Notes under the pieces: model-generated
What the model was told of the DNA's origin: nothing
The model's database searches: none
The model's input: only the letters and a program-made list of their open reading frames with translations
Origin: JASJAR01 sp039198225
GTDB taxonomy: Bacteria > Pseudomonadota > Alphaproteobacteria > Rhodobacterales > Rhodobacteraceae
DNA: 64,000 nt
Assembly (NCBI GenBank): GCA_039198225.1
Contig: JBCCTQ010000009.1
Location: 59,415 to 123,414, forward strand
Direction of reading: 5' to 3'
In this document: piece after piece, positions 1 to 8,236 of the stretch
How the letters are laid out: the number at the start of each line of letters is the position of its first letter
Position numbering within the stretch: position 1 is the stretch's first letter
Program-made: the position numbers and the translations under genes

Positions 1-822
1 AACTGCGTGACCGGTGCCGACGGCGCTGAATCGGTGGGCGCGGCCATGTCGTCGCATCCCGATATTCGAAAGATCGTCTTCACCGGCTCCTGCGCGACCG
101 GCGAAAAGGTGATGCGCTCAGCCGCAGAGACCATGAAGCGCCTCACCCTTGAGATGGGCGGCAACGATGCCGGCATCGTTTTGCCGGACGTGAACCCCGA
201 GCAAATCGCCGAAGGTCTCTTCTGGGGCGGGTTCATCAATAACGGACAAACATGTGCGGCGATGAAGCGGCTCTATGTCCACGAGGACGTCTATGACGAA
301 GTGTGCGACGCGCTCGTGGCCTTCGCAAAGAACATACCGGTGGGCGACGGGATGGCCGAAGACAGCATCCTCGGGCCGGTCCAAAACCAAATGCAATTCG
401 ACAAGGTCAAACGCCTCGTCGATGCTGGCAAGGAAAACGGCCGCGTCCTTTTGGGTGGCGATCCCGGAGAGGGCCTGTTCTTCCCGCCAACAATCATCGC
501 CGATCTCGGCAATGACGATCCGCTGGTGGCCGAAGAACAATTCGGGCCTGCCCTGCCGATCATCAAATACTCAGACATCGACGACGCCATTGCGCGGGCC
601 AATGAATCCGAGAACGGCCTCGGCGGGTCGGTCTGGTCAAACGACATCGACAAGGCCAAAGAAATCGCCCTCCGAATGGAATGCGGCTCGGTTTGGATCA
701 ACAAACACGGCGCGATCCAGCCCAACGCACCCTTCGGCGGCGTGAAGAGATCAGGTATCGGCGTCGAATTCGGCGAGGAAGGCCTCCAGGAATACACCGA
801 CATTCAGGTCGTGTTTTCCTGA
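1..822 (+). CDS. Aldehyde dehydrogenase, C-terminal part (5' end outside window)
   Basis: NAD(P)-dependent aldehyde dehydrogenase superfamily enzyme, which oxidises an aldehyde to a carboxylate in the cytoplasm. The reading frame is open from base 1, so the N-terminal half lies upstream. Visible family signatures are the FTGS turn of the cofactor site, the LEMGGND motif with the general-base Glu (codon 151-153) and NNGQTC with the catalytic Cys (codon 253-255), then a late PFGGVKRSGIG segment. The remaining 270 or so residues match the C-terminal half of a roughly 480-residue family member. It lies 121 bases before a GMC oxidoreductase on the same strand, so the pair may oxidise an alcohol to an acid through an aldehyde. 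The substrate cannot be read from the sequence. Confidence 0.93.
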   Translation, partial: NCVTGADGAESVGAAMSSHPDIRKIVFTGSCATGEKVMRSAAETMKRLTLEMGGNDAGIVLPDVNPEQIAEGLFWGGFINNGQTCAAMKRLYVHEDVYDEVCDALVAFAKNIPVGDGMAEDSILGPVQNQMQFDKVKRLVDAGKENGRVLLGGDPGEGLFFPPTIIADLGNDDPLVAEEQFGPALPIIKYSDIDDAIARANESENGLGGSVWSNDIDKAKEIALRMECGSVWINKHGAIQPNAPFGGVKRSGIGVEFGEEGLQEYTDIQVVFS

Positions 823-943
823 CGCTGAAACGGCGGCGCGACCGGATCCGCGGCGCGCCGCATTAGTAAAAATTCCAATAATCAGAGCGGCATGCTTTAG
901 GCCGAAGCCTTCGCCGTGGCCAACCGAAACCGGGAGAAAAACC

Positions 944-2587
944 ATGACATCGAAAATCAACCGCCGGAACTTTCTTGGCTCCACAACCATCGCGTCAGGC
1001 GTCCTCTTGGTCGCACCCGGGATCTACGGCGCATCCGTCAACACGGCCGAAGCGCAAACCGGCACGTTCGACTACGTCATCTGCGGAGCCGGATCGGCGG
1101 GCTGTGTTTTGGCCGCGCGTCTCACCGAGGATCCGGACGTCTCTGTTCTGCTGATTGAAGCGGGTGGGCCCGAAGAAGGTGTGGAGACCATCGAAACACC
1201 GCTCCTCCTCCTCGAAAACTGGAACACGGCATACGATTACGCCTATTTCACGGTGCCCCAAGAACATTGCAACGGCCGCGAAATCCACTGGCCGCGCGGT
1301 CGGGTCGTCGGCGGATCGGGCTCGATCAACGGCATGCTCTATGTGCGCGGCCACGCATCCGACTATGACAATTGGGCCTATATGGGGAACCCGGGCTGGG
1401 ATTATGCGAGCGTGCTCCCCTATTTCAAAAAGTCCGAGGATTTCGACCAGGGTGAAAACGAATATCATGGGACGGGCGGGCCGCTCCGCGTCACGACAGA
1501 TTACGAAAAACACCCGACGACCCAGCGGATCGTCGAGGCCTGCCTCCAAGCCGGGTACGAATTCAACGAAGACTATAACGGCGCCGATTCAGAAGGTGTG
1601 AACTACGCCCAAATGAACACGAAGGACGGCAAGCGCCATTCGAGCGCTGTGGCTTTCCTGCGCCCTGCGCTGGAACGCCCGAATTTGAGCCTTTTGACCA
1701 ATGCGCAAGTCGCCAAGGTCGAACTCGAAGGGACCCGCGCCACCGGAGTGACCTACATCCAGGCGGGCGAGACACGCAGTGTTAAAGCGACACGCGAAGT
1801 GATCCTGTCGGGCGGGACGATCGCGAGCCCCCATATCCTGATGCTCTCAGGCATCGGCGACCCCGAACAGCTCGAACCCCATGGGATCGACGTAAAGCAC
1901 GCGCTTCCGGGCGTGGGCAAAAACCTCCACGACCATTCGCTTGCCCCGGTGATCTATGAAGGCGACGTACCGCCCCCGACCAATCTCGCGGTGATCCCGC
2001 TCCATGCCCAGGCCTTTATGCGCTCGGATTCGCGCCTGCCCGCGCCGGATATGCAGCCCCTCTTCTTCCATGTCCCGCTTTATACTGCGGACACCCAAGA
2101 GCCTGTGACGCCTGCCGCCTACACGCTCTGCGCAGGCGGGGTCAGCCCGACGAGCCGGGGGGAGATCCGCCTCACCGGGCCCGGCATCGACGACCCCTTG
2201 GAACTCGATCCGAACCTTTTGGAAACCGAGTACGACGTTCAAACGCTCGTCACCAATATCAAGATGATGCGCGAGATCGCGGCCCAGCCCGCCTTGGCCG
2301 AGATCACAACGCGCGAGATCTATCCGGGGCCGGAGGTGCAGTCGGACGAAGACCTGGCCGATTACGCGCGGAACTCTCTTCAGTCCTACCACCACCAGGT
2401 CGGCACCTGCAAAATGGGCCGGGACGAAATGGCGGTGGTCGACCACGAATTGCGCGTTCACGGCATTGATGGGCTACGGGTGATTGACGCCTCGATCATG
2501 CCGATCGTGCCCACCGGGAACACCAACGCACCCACCTACATGGTCGCCGAAAAGGGTGCGGACATGATCAAAGCCTCCGCCGGCTAA
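944..2587 (+). CDS. GMC-family FAD oxidoreductase (choline dehydrogenase-like) with Tat signal
   Basis: 547-residue glucose-methanol-choline oxidoreductase. Residues 7-12 (RRNFLG) followed by a hydrophobic stretch to an alanine-rich cleavage region near 36-39 form a probable twin-arginine signal, which suggests export as a folded flavoprotein. The FAD dinucleotide-binding motif GAGSAG is at residues 48-53 and is followed by LLIEAGG. The GMC substrate-domain signature is visible at PRGRVVGGSGSINGM, and the C-terminal HHQVGTCKMG with a later PTGNTNAPT segment carries the active-site His/Asn pair of the family. The ATG is preceded by a GGGAG-like site. Family members oxidise alcohols or polyols and pass electrons to quinone or cytochrome; the substrate here is unknown. 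A strong terminator follows. Confidence 0.93.
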   Translation: MTSKINRRNFLGSTTIASGVLLVAPGIYGASVNTAEAQTGTFDYVICGAGSAGCVLAARLTEDPDVSVLLIEAGGPEEGVETIETPLLLLENWNTAYDYAYFTVPQEHCNGREIHWPRGRVVGGSGSINGMLYVRGHASDYDNWAYMGNPGWDYASVLPYFKKSEDFDQGENEYHGTGGPLRVTTDYEKHPTTQRIVEACLQAGYEFNEDYNGADSEGVNYAQMNTKDGKRHSSAVAFLRPALERPNLSLLTNAQVAKVELEGTRATGVTYIQAGETRSVKATREVILSGGTIASPHILMLSGIGDPEQLEPHGIDVKHALPGVGKNLHDHSLAPVIYEGDVPPPTNLAVIPLHAQAFMRSDSRLPAPDMQPLFFHVPLYTADTQEPVTPAAYTLCAGGVSPTSRGEIRLTGPGIDDPLELDPNLLETEYDVQTLVTNIKMMREIAAQPALAEITTREIYPGPEVQSDEDLADYARNSLQSYHHQVGTCKMGRDEMAVVDHELRVHGIDGLRVIDASIMPIVPTGNTNAPTYMVAEKGADMIKASAG

Positions 2588-2606
2588 GACCTCCCTGAAA
2601 GGCAAT

Positions 2607-2640
2607 GGCCCGGCGGAAACGTCGGGCCTTTTGTGTTTCA
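2607..2640 (+). terminator. Rho-independent terminator after the GMC gene
   Basis: Stem arm 2607-2615 (GGCCCGGCG) pairs with 2620-2628 (CGTCGGGCC), nine base pairs including one G-U, around a GAAA tetraloop. It is followed by TTTTGTGTTT. It begins 19 bases after the GMC stop codon. There is no T-run on the other side, so it should not stop transcripts from the converging paa operon. Confidence 0.9.
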
Positions 2641-2652
2641 GGGTCGGGATGG

Positions 2653-3723
2653 TTAGTGGCCGGTCTCGTCGTAGCTGAAGACCACCTTCTTGTTGGAAAC
2701 CGGGAAGCACTGGCAGGTCAGCACATAGCCCGCTTCGACCTCGTAATCTTCGAGCGCATGGTTGGCGATCATCTCAACTTCGCCGTCCAACACCTTGGCT
2801 TTGCAAGTAGAACACACACCGGCCTTGCAGGCGTAGGGCGCGTCGATATTGTTTTCGAGAGCGGCGTCCAAAAGGCTGGTAGCCCCCGGAATGATCAAGC
2901 TCCGGGCTTCGCCGCCCACCGTGACGAGCCCTTCGACGCCCTTGTCGGTATCCGAGGCAGAGCGCGCCCGGGTTTTGGTCCGACCAGGCTGGGAGGACGC
3001 AAAGAGCTCGAACCGGATCTGCGCCTTGGCGAGCCCATGGGCTTCAAGGGCCTCCGATATGGCCAACATCATCGGTTCGGGGCCGCAAATGTAGGCCATG
3101 TTGACCGACGCAATGTCGATCCAGGTGTTGAACAGGGCCTTGCATTTGGCTCCGTCCACGCGCCCTCGGAAGAGATCGATTTCCTGGCTCTCATCTTCCA
3201 AGATATGGATCACGTTCAATCGGCCGAGATAGAAGTTCTTCAGATCCTCCAGTTCCTCGCGGAACATGATCGTGTTGAGGGTGCGGTTGGCGTAAACCAG
3301 GGTGAAGCGCGCATCCGGCTCGTCCACCAAGGCTGTCCTGAGGATCGACAGCACCGGGGTGATCCCCGAGCCCCCTGCGAAGGCCAGGTAGTGGGGCGCA
3401 TCCGCATCCGTTGCGGCGTAAAAATTGCCCATGGGCGGCATCGCATCGAGCCTGTCGCCCACTTCAAGTTCGCTATTGGCCCAGGTTGAAAACGCCCCCC
3501 CATCGACGCGCTTAATGCCCACTCGGAGCAACCCGTCATTCTTTCCCGCGCAGATCGAATAGGACCGGCGGAGTTCCGTTCCATCGAAGTCGCGGCGAAA
3601 CGTGAGATACTGCCCTTGGGTGAATACGAACGCGTCCGGGTCGTCGGGCTTCAGGGTCACCACGACAGCATCACGGATCGTTTTCTCCACGTCGGTGACG
3701 GTCAGTGGGTGAAAAGACGCCAT
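2653..3723 (-). CDS. paaE: Phenylacetyl-CoA epoxidase reductase subunit PaaE
   Basis: 356-residue flavin/iron-sulfur reductase that passes electrons from NADPH to the diiron oxygenase PaaABC during epoxidation of phenylacetyl-CoA. Order of domains: ferredoxin-reductase FAD domain with RSYS at residues 53-56, nucleotide-binding domain with GGSGITP at 117-123 and CGPEPM at 213-218, then a C-terminal plant-type 2Fe-2S ferredoxin with cluster ligands Cys299, Cys304, Cys307 and Cys337. Length and domain order are those of PaaE (older name PaaK). It is the last gene of the paa operon and converges on the GMC gene, with only the GMC terminator between them. Confidence 0.95.
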   Translation of the reverse strand: MASFHPLTVTDVEKTIRDAVVVTLKPDDPDAFVFTQGQYLTFRRDFDGTELRRSYSICAGKNDGLLRVGIKRVDGGAFSTWANSELEVGDRLDAMPPMGNFYAATDADAPHYLAFAGGSGITPVLSILRTALVDEPDARFTLVYANRTLNTIMFREELEDLKNFYLGRLNVIHILEDESQEIDLFRGRVDGAKCKALFNTWIDIASVNMAYICGPEPMMLAISEALEAHGLAKAQIRFELFASSQPGRTKTRARSASDTDKGVEGLVTVGGEARSLIIPGATSLLDAALENNIDAPYACKAGVCSTCKAKVLDGEVEMIANHALEDYEVEAGYVLTCQCFPVSNKKVVFSYDETGH

Positions 3724-3732
3724 CGGACTGAC

Positions 3733-3900
3733 CTAGGAGTACCGAACGGGCTTCGATGGGAGGCGCGACGTGCCGTCATCGAGCTGGATCGAATTGAAAT
3801 CGATGTCGAGTTGCATGCCAGAAATGTCCTGCTCCGGCATCGCCGCATGGGCGACATGCGGGTCACCAAGTGTTTGGGGTGATGCGGGTGCGTTGGTCAC
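3733..3900 (-). CDS. Small 55-residue protein between paaD and paaE
   Basis: Short GTG-started reading frame filling the gap between paaD and paaE. The sequence before the GTG (AGGGAAGG, then five bases) is an excellent ribosome site. The frame starts 11 bases after the paaD stop codon and ends 9 bases before the paaE start, spacing typical of a real operon member. The product is hydrophilic, rich in Asp, Pro and Ser, with no membrane segment or cysteine. I do not recognise the family. It may be an accessory or stability factor of the oxygenase complex, or a translated spacer. Confidence 0.6.
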   Translation of the reverse strand: MTNAPASPQTLGDPHVAHAAMPEQDISGMQLDIDFNSIQLDDGTSRLPSKPVRYS

Positions 3901-3911
3901 GGTGTCCTTCC

Positions 3912-4382
3912 CTAGATGCACTTGAAATAGTCGAACGGCTCCAGGCAGTCCTGGCACCGCCATTGGGCCTTGCAGGGGGTTGAGCCGAATTGGCTGACAC
4001 GCTCCACCGCCGTTGACTTACAATTGGGGCACCGGGTGGGCCCGCCGGCCGGTTGGGGCGGCGCGATCCCGTATTCCTCCAAACGCGCGCGGCCTTTGTC
4101 GGAGAGCCAGTCCGTGGTCCAGGCCGGTGCGATGCGCGTTTCAAGCTCAAGGTTGTCCACGCCGCGCTTGGCCAGGGCCGTTTCGATGTCGAGGGCGATG
4201 ATCGACATGGCCGGACAGCCCGAATAGGTCGGGGTGACAGTGACTTTCACATGGCGCCCCTTGGTTTCAACCGAGCGCACGACGCCGAGATCGACCACAG
4301 AGATCACCGGAATTTCTGGATCTGGCACATCGTCGAGCCAAGCCCAGACCTGCTCTTCTGTGAGCGCCTGCCCCATCACCAT
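3912..4382 (-). CDS. paaD: Phenylacetate-CoA epoxidase maturation protein PaaD
   Basis: 156-residue PaaD (older PaaJ) protein. The N-terminal MIP18/DUF59-type domain (about residues 8-95) contains DPEIPVISVVDLG and the conserved TPTYSGCPA with Cys56. The C-terminus is a zinc-ribbon-like module with CPNC at 118-121 and CQDC at 143-146 plus Cys137. PaaD is required for phenylacetyl-CoA epoxidase activity and is thought to act in metal-centre assembly of the oxygenase or its reductase. The start codon overlaps the end of paaC, which indicates translational coupling. A downstream ATG two codons later is an alternative start. Confidence 0.93.
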   Translation of the reverse strand: MVMGQALTEEQVWAWLDDVPDPEIPVISVVDLGVVRSVETKGRHVKVTVTPTYSGCPAMSIIALDIETALAKRGVDNLELETRIAPAWTTDWLSDKGRARLEEYGIAPPQPAGGPTRCPNCKSTAVERVSQFGSTPCKAQWRCQDCLEPFDYFKCI

Positions 4383-5131
4383 GCCGCCCCCGGATGAGAC
4401 CGCTGCAACACCTGCATCGTCGCCAGCATATGGCCGAGATGTTCGGTGTGCCGATACCCGGTGCGCCCGCCCGAATGGGCAAAGCCGTTTTCTGGCCGCT
4501 CGAGACGGGCGGCGGTAAGGGTCGCGTCGACCGTTTTGTCCCAGGCGTCGCGCATGGTAGACGGCAGCGGCGCGACACCGGCCTCTGCCATGGCCCGGTC
4601 AGTGTCGTCATCGGCAAAAACCTCGCCCGCATACGGCCAAAGATAATCGAGCGCGGCCCGCATCCGGTGATTGCTCTCTTCGGTGCCGTCGCCCAAGGCA
4701 ACAACGGTCTCGGCCGAACGGTCGAGATGATAGAGCGCTTCTTTCAACGACTTCGCGGCAATGTCGGCGACCCGTTGGTTGCTTGAAACCTGAAGCGCTG
4801 AGAGCCAGGGCACCTGGAACGCGTCGAAGAGAAACTGACGGAGCAAGGTCCGACCAAAATCCTCGTTTGGAACCTCGAGCATCAGCACATTGCGAAAATC
4901 GTAAGGGTCGCGGAGGAAGGCCAGGCCATTGGCGTCGCGCCCCTTTCCTTCCACTTCTCCGGCATAGCCGAGCCAAAGCTGGGTCTGACCGATAAGATCC
5001 AAGGCCGTATTGGCCAGCGCGATGTCTTCTTCCAAGGCCGGCGCCGTGCCGCACCATTCCGACGTTCGGTGGCCGAGGACCAAGGCGTTGTCGCCCTGGC
5101 GGAGGAGAAACTCGAACAGGTGTTCCGACAT
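4376..5131 (-). CDS. paaC: Phenylacetyl-CoA epoxidase structural subunit PaaC
   Basis: About 251 residues, all-helical ferritin-like fold without a full diiron site. PaaC pairs with catalytic PaaA to form the oxygenase core. Recognised by length, by segments such as QGDNALVLGHRTSEWCG and LGYAGEVEGKGRDAN, and by its place between paaB and paaD. The chosen ATG overlaps the paaB stop; a GTG one codon upstream is also possible. The 3' end overlaps paaD by seven bases, so the whole block is tightly coupled. Confidence 0.94.
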   Translation of the reverse strand: MSEHLFEFLLRQGDNALVLGHRTSEWCGTAPALEEDIALANTALDLIGQTQLWLGYAGEVEGKGRDANGLAFLRDPYDFRNVLMLEVPNEDFGRTLLRQFLFDAFQVPWLSALQVSSNQRVADIAAKSLKEALYHLDRSAETVVALGDGTEESNHRMRAALDYLWPYAGEVFADDDTDRAMAEAGVAPLPSTMRDAWDKTVDATLTAARLERPENGFAHSGGRTGYRHTEHLGHMLATMQVLQRSHPGAAW

Positions 5132-5415
5132 CACATTTTCCCCACGTCTTCGGGGATGTCGTAAAAGGTCGGGTGCCGGTAGACCTTATCGCGCGCCGGG
5201 TCGTACATCGGGCCCTTTTCCGAGGGGCTCGACGCCGAGATATTGTTCGCCTCCACCACCCAAATGCTCACCCCCTCGTTCCGGCGGGTATAGACATCGC
5301 GCGCGTTTTTGATGGCGTGTTCCGCGTCGGCGGCGTGGAGCGAGCCAACATGGCGGTGGGACATCCCGTGTTGTCCACGGATGAACACCTCCCAAAGGGG
5401 CCATTCCTTGGACAT
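5131..5415 (-). CDS. paaB: Phenylacetyl-CoA epoxidase subunit PaaB
   Basis: 94-residue PaaB, the small subunit that bridges PaaAC dimers in the epoxidase complex. Sequence WPLWEVFIRGQHGMSHRHVG near the N-terminus and the YTRRNEGVSIWVVEA segment are typical of PaaB. A longer in-frame opening upstream (to 5502) overlaps paaA and is rejected: the ATG at 5415 follows the paaA stop by five bases and gives the usual family length. Confidence 0.94.
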   Translation of the reverse strand: MSKEWPLWEVFIRGQHGMSHRHVGSLHAADAEHAIKNARDVYTRRNEGVSIWVVEANNISASSPSEKGPMYDPARDKVYRHPTFYDIPEDVGKM

Positions 5416-5420
5416 CGCGC

Positions 5421-6413
5421 CTACTCCGCCGCCAGCTTCGTTGCGCGCTTTTTCTCCGCATGGGCAACCATCGCTTCGCGGACCCAGGCGCCGTCGTCCC
5501 ATGCCTTCTTGCGCGCGGCCAACCGGTCAACGTTGCAGGGGCCATTGCCCGAAATCACATCGAAGAACTCATCCCAATCGGGTTCGCTGAAATCATAATG
5601 GCCGGTCTCTTCGTTCCATTTGAGATCCGCGTCGGGGATGGTGAGGCCGAGATATTCAGCCTGGGGCGCGGTTTCGTCGACGAATTTCTGGCGGAGTTCA
5701 TCATTCGTGTTCATTTTGATCTTCCACGCCATCGACTGGGCGGAATGGACACTGTCTTTGTCGGACGGCCCGAACATCATCAGGGCGGGATACCAAAACC
5801 GGTTGAGCGCATCTTGGGCCATGCGCTTTTGCTCTTCGCTGCCCTTCACCATCGCCATCATGATGTGAAAGCCCTGGCGCTGGTGAAAACTCTCTTCCTT
5901 GCAGATCCGAACCATGGCGCGGGCGTAAGGCCCATAGGATGTCCGCTGGAGCGGCACTTGGTTCATGATCGCAGCACCGTCCACCAGCCAGCCAACCGCG
6001 CCCATATCGGCCCAGGTCAATGTGGGATAGTTGAAGATCGACGAGTACTTCATCCGCCCGTCATGGAGCATCTCGAATAGCTCGTCGCGGGAGATGCCGA
6101 GCGTCTCCGCCGAGCAGTAGAGATAGAGCCCATGGCCCGCCTCGTCCTGCACCTTGGCCAAGAGGTTGGCTTTCCGCTCGAGCGTCGGCGCCCGAGTGAT
6201 CCAGTTGCCTTCCGGCAATTGACCAACAATCTCGGAATGGGCGTGCTGGCCGATCTGGCGGATTAGGTTCTTCCGGTACCCGTCAGGCATGTAATCCTTC
6301 GGCTCGATCTTCTCACCCGCATCGATCCGCTCCTGAAAGGCGCGGTCTTCCGGTGTCATGTCGTCCTTGGACTGAACGCCTTTGCCTGTGGATTTGATCA
6401 TCTGCGCATACAT
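5421..6413 (-). CDS. paaA: Phenylacetyl-CoA epoxidase catalytic subunit PaaA
   Basis: 330-residue ferritin-like diiron subunit that converts phenylacetyl-CoA into the ring 1,2-epoxide, the committing step of aerobic phenylacetate breakdown. Diiron ligand motifs can be read as Glu61 (in HSEIVGQ), EAGH at residues 91-94, and ExxH at 174-177 within CKEESFHQRQ. It follows the thiolase gene by 13 bases and precedes paaB by five. Length matches characterised PaaA proteins. Confidence 0.95.
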   Translation of the reverse strand: MYAQMIKSTGKGVQSKDDMTPEDRAFQERIDAGEKIEPKDYMPDGYRKNLIRQIGQHAHSEIVGQLPEGNWITRAPTLERKANLLAKVQDEAGHGLYLYCSAETLGISRDELFEMLHDGRMKYSSIFNYPTLTWADMGAVGWLVDGAAIMNQVPLQRTSYGPYARAMVRICKEESFHQRQGFHIMMAMVKGSEEQKRMAQDALNRFWYPALMMFGPSDKDSVHSAQSMAWKIKMNTNDELRQKFVDETAPQAEYLGLTIPDADLKWNEETGHYDFSEPDWDEFFDVISGNGPCNVDRLAARKKAWDDGAWVREAMVAHAEKKRATKLAAE

Positions 6414-6426
6414 CGGTGCGTTCCTC

Positions 6427-7626
6427 TCAGGTACGTTCCAAAATCATTGCCACGCCTTGGCCAACGCCAACGCACATGGTGCAGAGGGCATAGCGCCCGC
6501 CCGTCCGGCGGAGCTGGTAGGCCGCCGTCATCACGAGCCTTGCCCCCGACATGCCCAAGGGATGACCCAAGGCGATCGCCCCGCCGTTCGGGTTCACATG
6601 GGGCGCGTCGTCCGCCACACCCAACTCGCGCAGCACGGCGAGCCCTTGGGCGGCAAAAGCTTCGTTCAATTCTATCACATCCATATCGGCGATGGTGAGG
6701 CCTGTGCGGTCTAGGAGCTTCCGCACCGCAGGCACGGGACCGACACCCATCACCCGGGGCGCGACACCGGCCGCCGCCATGCCAATAATGCGCGCGAGCG
6801 AGCCATGGGTCTCCGCCAAAGCATCATTGCCAATAAGAAGAGCCGCGGCACCGTCATTGACCCCCGATGCATTGCCCGCGGTCACGGTCTTTTCGGGGCC
6901 GTTAACCCCTTTGAGTTTTGAGAGCTTTTCCGCGTCCGTTCCGGGTCGCGGATGCTCGTCTGCCTCAAAGCTGAGGGGCTCGCCCTTCCGCTGAGGGATC
7001 GAGACCGCCATTAGCTCATCGGCGAGGAAACCTGCTTCGGCCGCCGCGGCGTAGCGCGCCTGGGACCGGGCCGCGAAGGCGTCCTGGTCGACGCGGGTCA
7101 CGCCGTAGTCTTCCGCCACGTTATCGGCCGTCTCGGGCATCGAATGGGTGCCGTAGGCATCGCGCATTTTGGAGTTCACAAAACGCCAGCCGATGGTCGT
7201 GTCATAGACCGCATTGGCCCGCGCAAAGCCCGCTTCCGCTTTGGGCATCACGAAAGGCGCGCGGCTCATGCTCTCGACACCGCCGGCGATCGCCAGGACG
7301 TAATCGCCCGCCTTAACGGCTCGCGCAGCCATGCCGACCGCATCCATGCCTGAGGCACAAAGCCGGTTGAGCGTCGTACCCGGCACGCTTTCGTCAAGCC
7401 CTGCCAGAAGCGCCGCCATGCGCGCTACGTTGCGATTGTCTTCGCCCGCTTGGTTGGCGTCCCCCAGGAGAACGTCGTCAACCTGGGTAAAATCCACGTC
7501 CGGATTGCGCCGCATGAGTTCAGCGATCGGCAAGGCTGCGAGATCGTCCGTCCTAACGGACGATAGCATTCCCGCATATCTACCGATGGGCGTCCTGACC
7601 CCATCAAGAATGTGCGCATTGACCAA
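6427..7626 (-). CDS. paaJ: 3-oxoadipyl-CoA thiolase (PaaJ/PcaF type)
   Basis: 399-residue thiolase II enzyme. It catalyses the last step of phenylacetate (and beta-ketoadipate) degradation, cleaving 3-oxoadipyl-CoA to acetyl-CoA and succinyl-CoA. Nucleophile Cys90 lies in NRLCASGMDAV; His355 is in GGAIALGHPLG and the acid/base Cys385 in CTMCVGVGQG. The start is a TTG at 7626 with GGAG about seven bases before it; no ATG gives the normal N-terminus (VNAHILDGVRTPIGRY). It is the first gene of the paa operon here. Placement with paaA-E favours the paa role, though a pcaF role cannot be excluded. Confidence 0.88.
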   Translation of the reverse strand: MVNAHILDGVRTPIGRYAGMLSSVRTDDLAALPIAELMRRNPDVDFTQVDDVLLGDANQAGEDNRNVARMAALLAGLDESVPGTTLNRLCASGMDAVGMAARAVKAGDYVLAIAGGVESMSRAPFVMPKAEAGFARANAVYDTTIGWRFVNSKMRDAYGTHSMPETADNVAEDYGVTRVDQDAFAARSQARYAAAAEAGFLADELMAVSIPQRKGEPLSFEADEHPRPGTDAEKLSKLKGVNGPEKTVTAGNASGVNDGAAALLIGNDALAETHGSLARIIGMAAAGVAPRVMGVGPVPAVRKLLDRTGLTIADMDVIELNEAFAAQGLAVLRELGVADDAPHVNPNGGAIALGHPLGMSGARLVMTAAYQLRRTGGRYALCTMCVGVGQGVAMILERT

Positions 7627-7664
7627 TTGCCGGCTCCGGTTTTCGTCGCTCTCTAGAGGTTACA

Positions 7665-7701
7665 TGTTACACTAAATCTATGCAAGAGATTTATTGTAAC
7701 A
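7665..7701. promoter_or_regulatory. AT-rich inverted repeat before the paa operon, candidate operator
   Basis: Arms TGTTACACTAAAT (7665-7677) and ATTTATTGTAACA (7689-7701) are inverted repeats with 12 of 13 matches around an 11-base centre. The element begins 39 bases upstream of the TTG start of the thiolase gene, where a promoter-proximal operator would sit. No regulator gene of the paa system is in this window. The match to any known PaaX/PaaR site is not evident. Confidence 0.55.
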
Positions 7702-7885
7702 CTTAAGGCGTCAGCAAACCGCACGGAAGCCGGAAAGCTGTCACCCATTTAACATTAAGTAAAATTTATAAACTGCTGTAATGTTTGATTTTATCTCATA
7801 ATGGGATTTACCAAAGAGTAGATCGCTCGCCAATTGGAGCTCCGGCATTAAGACCAAGCTCTTCGAGTTTTGCCGACTAGTTGGC
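7702..7885. other. AT-rich intergenic patch, no gene
   Basis: Spacer between the end of the cupin gene and the paa promoter region. Bases 7741-7830 are markedly AT-rich against the surroundings and contain a perfect 7-bp inverted repeat, AACATTA (7751-7757) and TAATGTT (7779-7785). A 64-codon minus-strand reading frame crosses it but has no family resemblance and unusual composition. It could hold upstream promoter elements for paa or the end of the preceding transcript; no T-tailed terminator was found. Confidence 0.4.
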
Positions 7886-8236
7886 TCAGGTGTCAGTGAA
7901 GCGAACGGGTCGTTCCCATTCGATGAGGATGACACATCCGTCGCTCGACCAGACCGAATGGGACGAGCCCTCGGGGTTCAGCACCAGCGCCCCGGCGCCA
8001 TAGGTGCCGCGTTCGTCGCTTTGACTGCCATCGAGGACAAGGATCGTCTCGAGCCCGGTGTGAACGTGTTTGGGCACCCGGGCACCGGCGGCGTAGCGCA
8101 ACAGGGCAACCCCAGGATCGCCCTTCTTGATCCACGAGATTTCCACGCCCTCGCTAAAGGGTTCGAAATCCATTGACCGCCAACCCTCCGCCATCAGGCT
8201 CGGGATATGACGCGGCGCGATGTCGACGTCAGACAT
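7886..8236 (-). CDS. Cupin-domain protein (ChrR-cupin type)
   Basis: 116-residue single-domain cupin. The core motif HVHTGLETILVLDG and the later LNPEGSSHSVWSSDGC form the two metal-binding cupin motifs, similar to the cupin half of ChrR-type proteins. The ATG at 8236 overlaps the stop region of the isochorismatase-fold gene, so an apparent upstream extension is not used. It is the last gene of the amide-hydrolase/ABC operon. Small cupins in catabolic operons may be isomerases, decarboxylases or sensors; the activity here is unknown. Confidence 0.82.
   Translation of the reverse strand: MSDVDIAPRHIPSLMAEGWRSMDFEPFSEGVEISWIKKGDPGVALLRYAAGARVPKHVHTGLETILVLDGSQSDERGTYGAGALVLNPEGSSHSVWSSDGCVILIEWERPVRFTDT

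Noticed and set aside
7741..7935. 64-codon minus-strand frame in the AT-rich spacer
   Set aside because: Overlaps the end of the cupin gene in another frame, no ribosome site, no similarity.
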